A stretch of 64,000 nt of DNA from positions 38,685 to 102,684 of the forward strand of contig ARYC01001530.1 of NCBI GenBank assembly GCA_000711775.1, read 5' to 3'. The DNA comes from Oxytricha trifallax. Lineage: Eukaryota; Ciliophora; Spirotrichea; Sporadotrichida; Oxytrichidae. Both the position numbers and the translations under genes were made by a program. Positions 34,979-44,774 of this stretch are shown here, piece after piece. A model generated the notes under the pieces. The model was not told the origin of the DNA and ran no database searches. It worked only from the letters and a program-made list of their open reading frames with translations. Position 1 is the first letter of the stretch, and the number at the start of each line of letters is the position of its first letter.

Positions 34979-35316
34979 GTACGGTGAAGTTGGGAAAAAA
35001 TTCATAATTTTATTTCGAGGCCATTCTTACCAGTCTTATAGAGTTTGAGATGCTGATCAAGAATATATGGGGTTTGTACCCTGCTGACCGACTAGGGGCG
35101 AAGTTTTACCGTTCACACTATTTAAGAGGGGATGCGGTTTTACCTCCACATTTGAATTAAGTTTGGTTTTTATTAATTAATAATTACTACTTTAATAATT
35201 AAACTAATAATGGAAATCAAAAAGTGATAAATCTGCGATCGCTATCGCACTTCCTCTATTAGCAGCGCAACTCACGCACACACCACTAACTTCAGTGCGC
35301 TTTGTGTGCACTTTGA
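34867..35316 (+). CDS. 149-codon frame starting inside the left TIR, unknown product
   Basis: The ATG at 34867 comes directly after the AAACCCCAATACGT end. The frame is open to TGA at 35314-35316 (Gln code). The first ~37 codons (MYTQNLQVDKKFQVYRQIRK...) lie in the TIR. The middle part, EAILTSLIEFEMLIKNIWGL and YPADRLGAKFYRSHYLRGDA, is GC-rich and strongly protein-like. The last 30 codons are less convincing, and another frame is also open there from about 35220, so a frameshift or intron is possible. The right TIR holds the same start but a one-base insertion ends it early. Family not recognised. Confidence 0.55.
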
Positions 35317-36087
35317 AGAGCAACTCGAGTTCTACATTTCCGTGTCTTTAAATTTATGTAAACGCATTTTTTTCATAATTTTTGTGATAAAGTGAGTGCT
35401 ATTTATATTCGCAAATGTTTGTTACACTGGAATAGCATTATAGCGAAGCTATTCATGCACTTTTATTTCATGGTAATTTTTATTAATTCACGCTACTTAC
35501 ACTTACACTCTTTTCAGAGTGCTTATATACACTATATTTATTTCACGCAAGTGAACAAGACAAGCAACTGTAAAGTTTATAATTACTATTTTTAGCTAAC
35601 TTTGCACTCTATAAAAGTGCACTTATTTTGCTAACTTATTTAAGAGACATTTTTTAATTGCTATTTAAATTTATTTAATTCTATTCAATTTACAAATTTG
35701 CAAAATCCTATTATTTTCAATGCAGTTCACTCTGTATTTGTAAAATTAAATTTATTTCATAATTTTTAAAGTCTTAGTTTAATAAAAATATAAGATATAG
35801 ATTTCAGAAACCTAAAATACTTTTGACTTTATTTAGCTTTTCATTGCTATAATTAATTTATTTAATTATTAAATTAATTTAAATTACTCAGGAATTATTT
35901 CGAAATTCTTTTTTATTTATTTTAAACACTTTCTCTTTGAAAGACTTATTATTTCGATTTAAATTTTAATTTAATTAATTAATTTTTATAGGAGAAGTAT
36001 TTATAAGGAAAAAGAATAAATAAATATAAAAAATAAAAGATTTGTTTCAATTTTTAGGGGAATTAAAATTAAATTCATTTTTAAGCT
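35317..36087. other. Non-coding part of the 7.8 kb element
   Basis: AT-rich after 35640. A mixed-composition stretch at 35317-35640 has short open pieces in two frames but no clear gene. The plus-strand 67-codon standard-code frame at 35392-35595 is not convincing. Confidence 0.45.
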
Positions 36088-37668
36088 TCACTACCACTGT
36101 CGGTGTAGCACAAGCTTTTATATTAATTTATATTTAATTAAATCATCTTCTGCCAGGTAAGTTGTTAAGTCTATCATTTGCTGGTCGTTGAATTAACCTC
36201 TTGTTTAGACTCCTGAAGAGGCATGTGATTCTTGAGTTGAAGAATCAGAAGATAAATAAGGAGCTTTATTAGACTTTTTCTTACCTTTAGTGATTGCATA
36301 TTTTCTCTTCTGAGATTTGTACTTGCTGTAAGTATGAGTTTGAATTTAATTTTCTTCAGTAATATACTTTAATTCTCCAAGCTAAATTAATCTTCTCTCC
36401 TAATCTTCTTAATTAAGAATATTTTATCCATAAATGTGGAGAAGTTCCTAAGAAAATGTAATTTTTGGGTAAGTTCTATTCTCATAAAGTTATTGCAAAA
36501 TTTATAGCACAGTAATATCAGTGACTCTATCATTATGAGGATACAATTAAAGTCTATAAAAAACGTTGATATTTCCTAAGTAAGTGTCAATAAATTCTCT
36601 TTGATTAATTTCCTAGATTTATCTATTCATATCTGGAATAGAGTAATTTGAGTTCTAAGTAATTTAAAATATTTCGCTATATTAGTTGAAGAAATACCAG
36701 TTTCTGTTAATTCTCTTGACAACAATAAATTCTTTTTAACTTTTTCCAAAAGTTTAAATTAAGACTGGAGAATATCTGATTTATGTTAGGTATGCCAAAA
36801 TATCACAGTTTAGTTCATGAGGAGAAACCATCTAATAGAAAGATTTTGAATCAAATTTTGTGAGTCTAAATTAGTCAAAGTTGTCTCTGTGAACTCCTCC
36901 AAGGAAATTATCAATATCAAAAAGATCATTATATAACAGAGCATTTTCAACTTACCCAGCTTATTTTAAGCTTAATAAACAGTGTTAAACAATTTGTTCT
37001 TGACAAATAAAATAGGTTTGTGAGGCGAAAATATTCAAGCAGTGAAAGAATTATTGAATTTTAGTTGGATTTTCAAACTGTAAAGGTGGAATAACATTGA
37101 AATTGTTGAAGTTTGCATTAGCTGAAGAGCAAATTCTTTGATTATTATATAAAAAACCAGAAACCATATACTGTGAAAATTCACCAACATTCTGCAAAAT
37201 TATTAAAAATCCCATTCTGAAGAGATATGTTAAAAGTTGAGGATTATTGCTCACTGAAAATTAATGGTTAGGAACCAAGTCTCCTTAAAATTAAACACTA
37301 GGGTTGTTGAAATTATACAACTAAAGTTGCTGTTGATTATTTTATACATTAAGTTGCTGTAAAATTTAGTTGGATTATTATCCAAGGTTCATAAGAGAAT
37401 TTGCATTAAAACCTTAGTTTTGCTACAGTAACTGGTTGTTTTGATTAAAAAGCTAAAAGTTTACCTGATTAACTTTTGGTTATTGAGGTAAAATCTTAGA
37501 TTTTGAACCAACACCAACGAAATTTTTTGGTTGATTTAAATTTCTTTAGTTTATTTAGCCTGTGGCTGAAGTTGAAATAGTTTAGGAAAGACCTCTTCCT
37601 TTGCTCTGTATGCAATTTTAGCATCTTGCAAATAAGCTGCATAATTAGGGGTTTAAACACTGATTCAT
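36088..37668 (-). CDS. Intact 526-aa protein of unknown function
   Basis: From ATG at 37668 to TGA at 36088-36090 the frame is fully open only with TAA/TAG = Gln; no frameshift or intron is needed. Residues 1-25 hold Cys-rich CLNPQLCSLFARCQNC (possible metal site). Residues ~30-140 are Asn/Gln-rich and probably disordered. The central part (NNPQLLTYLFRMGFLIILQN, SPHELNCDILAYLTQIRYSP, KEFIVVKRINRNWYFFNQYS) looks globular. Near the C-terminus is a basic stretch SKYKSQKRKYAITKGKKKSN, a likely nuclear signal, then Ser-rich and acidic segments. I do not recognise a family. It lies 1 kb downstream of the SecA-like gene on the same strand. Intactness beside a damaged neighbour suggests selection or recent insertion. 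Confidence 0.75.
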
Positions 37669-38704
37669 AATTAGTTGAAAATAAGAAAAAATAAAATTAT
37701 AATTTTTATTTTTAGAGATTGAAATTATACTAATTTTTTAACTTTCATTAATTTAAATTTTCAAATTCTTAGGTTTTTTCAAAGATTTTTCTGAATAATT
37801 AAGTAATAATTCATAATTTAACCAAATAATTAATAAAAAATAATGCTTTTTATAGCAAAATAGAGACTTTAATACTGATTAATTTATGATTTTACTATAT
37901 AATTTCTTAGTAATATATTTAATAAACCCCTTTATTTTTGATAATTATTATAAATTAGTCTTTAGCTAATTAATAAACTTAATTAATTTAATTAAAAAAT
38001 TAAATGTCCTATTTACTTATTTACTCTAAAATAATTATGAAATAAAATGGATTTTATACTTTGAATATTTTTGAACTTGTTTAATTAATTTATCTAATTA
38101 AAAGGCATTTATTTTAAGAGATATAGCCTTAAACTTTAAAGAAAATTCTATAATTATTATGACATGTATATATTTAATAAACAATTTATTATCTACCATT
38201 TTTTCTGTAAAAATGTTTTATTTCGAATTAATCTAAATTAAAATAAAAGCAACAATTTTACAAATAATCCAACTAATAATATAGAAATCTTTTTAATTTC
38301 AAGTCTCAATTATTTCCTTTATTTCACATCAAAAGTAGTGTATATAAAATACTTCAAACATTTAAAATATTTCAATTATCACTCCTTCATTTAAAATCAA
38401 ATTTAAGGCTAAAGCTAAATAATAATTGAAGAAAAGCCTTGCTTATATTTATTAAATTCTAATAAATATGGTTTCTTTATATTTCAAATTTGCTGTTCAA
38501 TCAAATCTAAATTATCATATGAAACTAAAGTTAACCTTTAATATAGCCTTACAAATAATTACTCTACGTTACTAATTTTAGATATGAGTAATTTTGCTTA
38601 ACTGAAGTAATTCTAAAATGATAATGCAAATAATTTGGAAAGGTAATTTTAGTTTAATAAATTTTCAGGAATCCATTTTGGTTACTAAATTTAGAGAGTG
38701 CTTT
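37669..38704. other. AT-rich spacer between the two element genes
   Basis: Holds the presumed promoter of the 526-aa gene and the 3' flank of the SecA-like gene; no motif that I can name. Confidence 0.5.
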
Positions 38705-41700
38705 TCATAATATTGAAATCTTACCAGCACTATCCAATTTCCGCTAGCGGAATTCTTACCAGCACGAAACGATTTCATTATAAGTAGTTTGCTAAAGAAT
38801 TTTGTAGAATAAAGTTCTTTAAATTAATGAAAGCTTTTCTTCACAGAAAATAATCAAAAAATAAATAGGATTATATGATTACAAAATAAATTACTAAATT
38901 GGATTCTTGATTTAAACAAACTAATAAAACAAATAAATTAACTTACCTTTTTCGTCTAAATTTGTTTGAATTTAAATATAGTTATGAGTTTGAAGAATAG
39001 CTGTAGTAGTTATATATACAAAGCAATTTAACCTATATAAATCTTCCTTAGAAGAAACCTCTGGAGATAAATTTTCATGAGGGACCTAGTTTTATTGAAG
39101 GAAATTTTCCATAGCTTCTAATCGATTTTATAAAATTGATTATACTTAATTGTGCTTGCGATCAAGATTAAGTTCAATTTCTCTCTGTTCTTAAATGATA
39201 AGCTGCTCTTCACTATCTTTAGAAGCGTATCTATATAATACGCGTTACCACCTGCCTTTAGTGTTGAGCCTTCCAATTCTACCAATAATTTATTCTTCAG
39301 ATCGTTTTGAAAAAACATCAGCAATAATTAAATATGAACCTCCATTTTAATCGATTTCATCATTTGTTTGAATGTCTGTTCCTCGTCCCTGTGACTCGTT
39401 AAGTAAGTACTCGCCATAGCTTTTGCTTGCATTCTTCAATAAATATCTGCCTTCAATCGCAGATTCAATTGCAGCAGCTTAGGAGTGGCTGAAACTTTTG
39501 AAATCAAAGTTCGAATTCTAAAAACTTTTTCAATAGCGCTATAATTTGTTGAAGCAACAATTAAAACTGGTGAAATAGCTACTTAATCCTTTATGATTTC
39601 CTTGATTTTTTGTAAGTAATCTCCTTGATTTGAACTAATCAGCAAGTCAGCCAGCTAAGTTTTCTTATCTCCCTACAATTTATCAAGAGTAGGGAACACC
39701 ACAAGTTTGCTATGAAAAGCTAAATTAAGACAGTTCTCTTCACTTTGAGAAAGATGGCTTCCTGAAAATCCAATAATACTTTTAGCTTGCTTGTAAAAAT
39801 TAAGCTAGTTCACAATGTTTTCACTGGAGCCATCGAATAAAATCCAGTCGTATTCGTCGACAAGGACGATACTCTCTTACCACACGCTCATGAATTTAGA
39901 AAGCTTCATTTATTTCTTGAGTTGTGGTTGAGTGAAGAAATAAATACCTGCACTTTTTGCGAAGAAATTAAGTTTGAATCAAGTTTCATTGCAGTAATAA
40001 CCTTTTGATACTTATTGAAATCTCTCTGCACTAAGTGTTTATTCTTGCCAACTATGAAGAAGGATAGCTTGCTTTTAAGAGCTATCAGAATGGCTAACCA
40101 TAATAAATTAAGGTCTTGCCATTTCCAATACCAAAATGTATTAAATAGTTTGCTTCCAGGTTTTCACAAATATAATTAATGTACAAAATTTTAAAACTGT
40201 ATAATTTAAAGCCAAGATTTTGCTGTAGCATTCTAAGTCAGCACACACACTCAATCTTTCATTTTGGGGCTTTTTATTGAAGTCTATAGCGAGTTAATGA
40301 AAGATATTTGCATTCTCAAAGAGTTAAAGCAAGTCTACAATTGTTTTATCAGAGAATGCTTCCATATTTCGGGGTAAGTGTAAAATTCTTTGAATTTCAG
40401 AACTATCTCCATTAAGACAATTCTCAATAATATTGTTGTTGAGAATTAAATTTTTTTAAATTTAAGCTTCTATAATTTACTGCTGAAGCTTCTGAATTTG
40501 AGAAATCTTGCCAACCCACTGCACGTCTCTGCTCTACAACCTTTAAGCAAGACCTTTCATAAAGTAAACCATAGTGTTTGAATCAATAACTTCTTACTTC
40601 TGTAAGAAAGTAGCCCTGGTAATTTAAATATATTCTTTGAGTAGGTCAACTGTTAGAGAACAAATAAGAGCACAAATTCTTACAAAGTACTCTGTATATT
40701 CAACAGGAATATCTCTGATTAAGTGCAAGCCGCCGTCTTGCCTGAATAGAGTAATGAAAGGCACATTCAAAATAAAGAATGAAAAGGGTATTAGCTTTTT
40801 AACTTAAGAATCAATATCAAATACTGACCAAGTTTAACCCATTAATTGTAAAATATTAGGGTGAGTAGAATCCAATTTCTGCACCTAAGCAAGCTGCTTT
40901 GTGAAAGCTGCTACGTTATTGAAGAATATATAGTTTGCTAAACCGAGAGCTTGTCTTGTATTAGGTGAGCGTACTAATAACAAGATTGATTCTTGAATTA
41001 ATTCATCTTCGACTGTTATTCTTTCGCCCATATAATAACCAAGAGCAGCTAAAAAGATACGTGGCTTCGAATCTTGATCTATATTATTATTGCTTTGAAT
41101 TAAATCCACGAGCAATGAAAACAAGTTGTAGTGCATTTATTCTTCGTTAGCATTCTCAAAATTGTTTAGGAATGAAAAAAGTGATTAAGTGTTTCTCGTA
41201 ACTATATCTTGCAGAATGCAAGACCTCTCATAATATTTAGAATTTTTGAAACTTTCGAGGTGTTTTATGAGAATTTCGTGGCCAATGATCGAGCCATAGT
41301 TAATAAAAATTTGAGGTAAGGGTTCTTTATTTTGTTTTTAGTCGCTTGCAAAGCTTACGTTCGTAGTGAAGTCACTCTCCTTGACTTATTCGTAGGTGGC
41401 AGTAACTTCAAGAGGCTCTGAAATTAAAGATTTACTTTTAGAGCTGTGCTTCACCTACCTTGTTTTATTGTTATTTACGTACTTTCTCACAAACTACTTA
41501 AAATCAAAAGTTTTATTATAACCTGCAAAATCCGGCTGCTAGAGCAGCAATTTCAAATCAAAGTTGTTTTAGTGCAGAAATTCTTTAGCACGATTGATTT
41601 TAGCGCTATCTTGAGCATTTTAATACTCAGATTTAATACCCTTGGCTTTACCTGGATCATCAAAAATTGAATCGGAAATATTATTTTCAAAAATCCAAGG

Positions 41701-41858
41701 GTAGTTTTCTTGCTCGGGTGCCTTCCTTGGCACTTGCAAATCATTTATACCTTCTAAATAGAAGATAATATCAAAGATTTAAGCTTACCAGCACTCGGAT
41801 TTAAAAGTTGGTGAAGGTCGATTTCAGAATTTTTCTAAAATCCAGTGACTGGATTCAT
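38705..41858 (-). CDS. SecA-like DEAD ATPase with long N-terminal helical region (frameshifted)
   Basis: The ATG at 41858 gives MNPVTGFQKNSEIDLHQLLN, then a 35-nt intron, then about 540 residues of helical sequence with no known domain. The ATPase follows: Walker A FGIGNGKT near 40112-40135, LAILIALKSKLSFFIVGKN, Walker B VLVDEYDWILFDG near 39841 (SecA has IVDEVDS), VVFPTLDKLQGDKKTQLADL, motif V QGRGTDI near 39371 (SecA AGRGTDI) and motif VI QIIGRIGRLNTKGRW near 39270. After a second intron it ends WQEFRQRKLDSAGKISIL, TGA 38705-38707. Four frame changes are needed (near 40240, 40112, 39960, 39540), several at short homopolymers, so the copy is decaying or has sequencing errors. The SecA family is known for protein export in bacteria and plastids; the role here is unknown. 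Confidence 0.75.
38839..38946 (-). other. Intron 2 of the SecA-like gene
   Basis: The donor GTAAGTTAATTT at 38946 lies directly after NLDEKG; a plausible acceptor is TTTTCTGTGAAG at 38839. Splicing leads in frame to KLSLIQRTLFYKILQQTTYN. The exact acceptor is uncertain. Confidence 0.6.
41754..41788 (-). other. Intron 1 of the SecA-like gene (35 nt)
   Basis: The donor GTAAGCTT at 41788 and acceptor TCTATTTAG at 41754 join HQLLNPSA to EGINDLQVPRKAPEQ in frame. Confidence 0.7.
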
Positions 41859-41940
41859 CTGATTTATGCTTAATTTTAATGATTAATTCGACTGGATTTT
41901 AGTATTAAACCACTGGATTATTAAAATTTCGACTGGATTA
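41849..41940. promoter_or_regulatory. Four CTGGATT repeats at the SecA-like gene start
   Basis: CTGGATT at 41849, 41892, 41913 and 41933 (three of four as GACTGGATT), spaced 43, 21 and 20 bp. The first overlaps the start of the coding region. A protein-binding role is only inferred from the two-helical-turn spacing. Confidence 0.4.
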
Positions 41941-42506
41941 TTGATCCTTAACTATATGAAAAATCACTCTTTTGCTTATATCCTCCGGATTTATTGAAAT
42001 CTCATAGCCAAACCAATTCAAATAATGAGTATTCACTATAACTCGTTAATCGAGTAGCTTAGAGTTGCAAGGAGGTGGGTGGTTGAAGACTTGTGATAAT
42101 TTTTTCATTTTTCAAGATGGGCCCAAGCCAAAATTGGCTTTTTAAAAAAATGTCGAAATCCGCGGTAACTTTCAAAATTCAAACCTTTGCCTATCCATAA
42201 CTGAAGTATGGCCAGTAGAAATGTGAAGACGGGAATAGCTAGAAGTTAATGGCACCAAAAATCGAAAAATCGAGGGGCCGGTTTTGGCCCTGAAAAATGT
42301 CCTTTGGCTTAAGCCAACACGCTGGATTATAGGGGTCCGGCCAGTATAATAGTATACCATTCTTAAAAAATCTCAAGAACGGCCCCGACAACCTACTGGA
42401 TTTATAGTTGCTATGAACTTAAAATTAAAAATCACACTATGCTAATCATATAAATAAAATCATATTCAAACTTTGTACGAGCTGTGATAATGCCAACCCT
42501 TCTTTT
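41941..42506. other. Right inner part of the 7.8 kb element, hairpin-rich, no gene
   Basis: Contains short palindromes such as AAGCCAAAATTGGCTT near 42125, GGGGCCGGTTTTGGCCC near 42274 and TTGGCTTAAGCCAA near 42304. On the minus strand from the TIR inward, an open piece reads FERADLENAKRRVGIITART and ends at TGA near 42420. GC is clearly higher than in the surrounding germline DNA. Confidence 0.45.
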
Positions 42507-42647
42507 TGCATTCTCGAGATCGGCTCTCTCAAATTAAGTTAAATTCTGTCCTTTTAAATTTCCTTATTTATCGATATACTTAAAACTTTTTATCAACTTA
42601 CAAATTCTATGTGTACATACGTATTGGGGTTTACGTATTGGGGTTTA
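42507..42647 (-). repeat. Right TIR of the 7.8 kb element
   Basis: Complement of the left TIR. The outer 14-mer AAACCCCAATACGT occurs twice in tandem here. A one-base insertion relative to the left copy breaks the embedded ATG frame. Confidence 0.9.
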
Positions 42648-43185
42648 TGCATACAAATAATTTAAATTTTCAAATATTATTAGAGTTTTTCAATTTTCCC
42701 TGAATTATCTTTTATTGCTGTAATTTTTAGATAAGTTGATTATAATGAATTTAATTTTAATAATAAATGAATCATTTACTAATCTAAATAGCTTAATTAA
42801 GATTTTAAATGAATTTTCAAAAACAAATTGCTCTGATCAAGAAATGATAATTTTTAATATTTATTTGTTTTATAATTAATATTTCTTAAGATTAAATTAT
42901 CCTTCAATTCAATAAATAGGTCAAATAATTAAATAAGCAGAATTTTATAAAAAGAATAGTAAGCTCATAAACTATTTATTTGAATATCATATATTATAAA
43001 TAATAAAAATTATTATGGCTTGTTGTTAAATATCAAAATCCTTTTTAATTAAATCATTTAAGCAAAATTTTATCGGTCAAACTTTTATCTTAATAACCTA
43101 TTAAAAACTTAACAACATTAAGTTATTACAAACAAGATATATTGATAAGAAAATCTTTTTATTAAAATAAATTTTTGCTTTCTAT
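42648..43185. other. AT-rich DNA between the SecA element and TBE D
   Basis: No supportable feature. Confidence 0.5.
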
Positions 43186-43308
43186 AATCAAAACTCCAAA
43201 ACCCCTTAATGAGATTTATAAGTGCTTTGATTTGTAGGGGATTTGTTAGGGGTTGGGGGTTATTAAAAGGTTTTAATGTGAAATTTATAGTAAATGGATT
43301 TAATTTAA

Positions 43309-43499
43309 TCACTCAAAATACACTTTTGGATCATGTGGGAGAGGTGAAGTTTATATACTTAACCAGATCTCTATCTTCTCTATTGATATGTCTGATTTGG
43401 AGTTTGGTTTTATTATTGGCTCTGCCATTTGCTTCATTGATCGAGACACTCTTGTTTTGTCAATAAATTGCTTTATTCTTTGCCTCGCATCCTTCTCAC
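43309..43499 (-). pseudogene. C-terminal remnant of the TBE D 57 kD kinase
   Basis: Only the last ~63 codons remain: CEKDARQRIKQFIDKTRVSR, then SKSDISIEKIEIWL, to TGA at 43309-43311. At 43500 the sequence jumps to DNA that in TBE C lies upstream of the kinase start. Confidence 0.88.
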
Positions 43500-43977
43500 A
43501 GTTCTTAGAGTATTAGAGAAGAATTATGAGTGTTAAGAGACGATCCAGCTCTACATAAGGGTGAGGAAGTAACCATTTTTACTTTCAATAATAATTGATT
43601 ATAGTACGTACCGATTTAGGAGATGCACCTAATTAAGTACGTACTGCTTTAGGAGGTATTTTGTGAATTTATGATTAAAATTAGGGTGCTCCTAATTAAG
43701 TACTAGCTTTAATTAATGCTCCTACTTAAGTACTAGCATTTTAGGAGCTGTTCCTAATATAGTACGTACCAATTTAAATTAGAAAATATGGAACTATAAC
43801 TGTAGAAATTGATATCAATCTCTCAAGTTTGAAACCAGTTCTCAAAACCTTCTCTATATCCTTCTTAAATGTTGATCTCCTATAGGATGACCATATTTAA
43901 TAGTAAGTTTTACAGAGGTAAATAATTGAAATCAATAAACTTAAATTTCAATATCATTTCATAGATCTGTAAACAAG
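43500..43977. promoter_or_regulatory. TBE D promoter region with CCTAATTAAGTA repeats
   Basis: Same repeat array as in TBE C (about 43610-43770), retained next to the 22 kD gene although the divergent kinase is gone. Confidence 0.5.
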
Positions 43978-44765
43978 ATGGAGTCAATGAATGATACAAT
44001 TAAAAGAGTGCAAGCACAAGAATTGATTCAAAGATTTAGAAGCAAGGAGGATTTGCATCGATACCTGGTTCAGCAAGGTAATGAACTCATAGTAACTCAT
44101 CTTGATTACGTAGTTGGTTTGTTCCTGCCAACGATGGAAGGTACCAAAATTTCATTTATAAGGGCGATACTCTGCGAAGAGAAGAAAGCATTTAAAACTT
44201 AAGATGTAAAGTTTGCAGAGATTCCAAACTATCCAGAAATCTCAGTGACTAACTTATATGATGATGCTATGAATGACCCAGAGGTTTCGCTGTACCTGCC
44301 TACTAAGAAGCAGTTGTCAAATAAACTGCCTGAAAGAAACTATTTCTTTGGCATACTTGCAACAATTAAAGGTGATTACTTGAAAGAAATTATTCAAGAA
44401 TCTCATAAGAAAAGGTACAGCATCTCTTCAGAAGATAAGGACAAACAAGGGATCAAGATAAGTGAGAGCTGGCTATCAGAGCTGCAGAAGCACCCTTATA
44501 TTTCAAGTAAGATTTGTAGCTTAACTCTTTAGAAAAATCTGGTACTGGCATCTTCTTGATGAAGGAATAGAGCAAGCTTCACAGAGAGCGAAAGTCGCAG
44601 ACAAAGTATGAAGTTATCAAGAAACTTTATTCAAATATTTAGCCTCCAGAGTCAATGAACATAGATTTTGGAACTGGCAGCAAGAGAGGAAATCTTGGCC
44701 CAAGCAAGCCTTAAGAGGAAAAAAAGAAAGAGAAGCAAGCTCCCTCTAAAGAATTTTAAATGTGA
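43978..44765 (+). CDS. TBE 22 kD protein gene, TBE D (intact, one 26-nt intron)
   Basis: Open from MESMNDTIKRVQAQELIQRF through VGLFLPTMEGTKISFIRAIL, KFAEIPNYPEISVTNLYDDA, NKLPERNYFFGILATIKGDY and ISESWLSELQKHPYIS with no frameshift. Reading through the 26-nt segment gives a TGA about 10 codons later (194-residue, 22 kD form). Splicing it out adds KSGTGIFLMKEQSKLHRERK, PPESMNIDFGTGSKRGNLGP and a Lys-rich end with TGA at 44763-44765, about 253 residues. The extension frame is also kept in element G. The protein has no family I recognise; its role in TBE biology is unknown. Confidence 0.85.
44507..44532 (+). other. 26-nt intron in TBE D 22 kD gene
   Basis: GTAAGATTTG...CTCTTTAG. Removal joins HPYIS to KKSGTGIF in frame. 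Same length in A, B and G. Confidence 0.65.
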
Positions 44766-44774
44766 CTTATATTT

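Larger units (their letters stand above)
34853..42647. mobile_element. Candidate novel 7.8 kb element with ~130 bp TIRs and a SecA-like gene
   Basis: Two inverted repeats of about 126 bp, near identical, bound a region unlike any TBE. The outer ends are AAACCCCAATACGT; on the right this 14-mer is duplicated in tandem. Inside are a 149-codon plus-strand frame starting within the left repeat, an intact 526-codon minus-strand gene, and a minus-strand SecA-like DEAD ATPase gene of about 1000 codons with two introns. No DDE transposase is recognised. A clear target duplication is not seen. Alternatives: a decayed transposon of a known class with a captured gene, or two copies of an interspersed repeat that happen to flank a germline-limited locus. 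Confidence 0.6.

Noticed and set aside
41553..41744. Two opposite-strand frames at 41446-41670 and 41553-41744
   Set aside because: Both are shadows of the SecA-like gene; the minus frame with Gln codons (PRKAPEQENYPWIFENNI) is the coding one.
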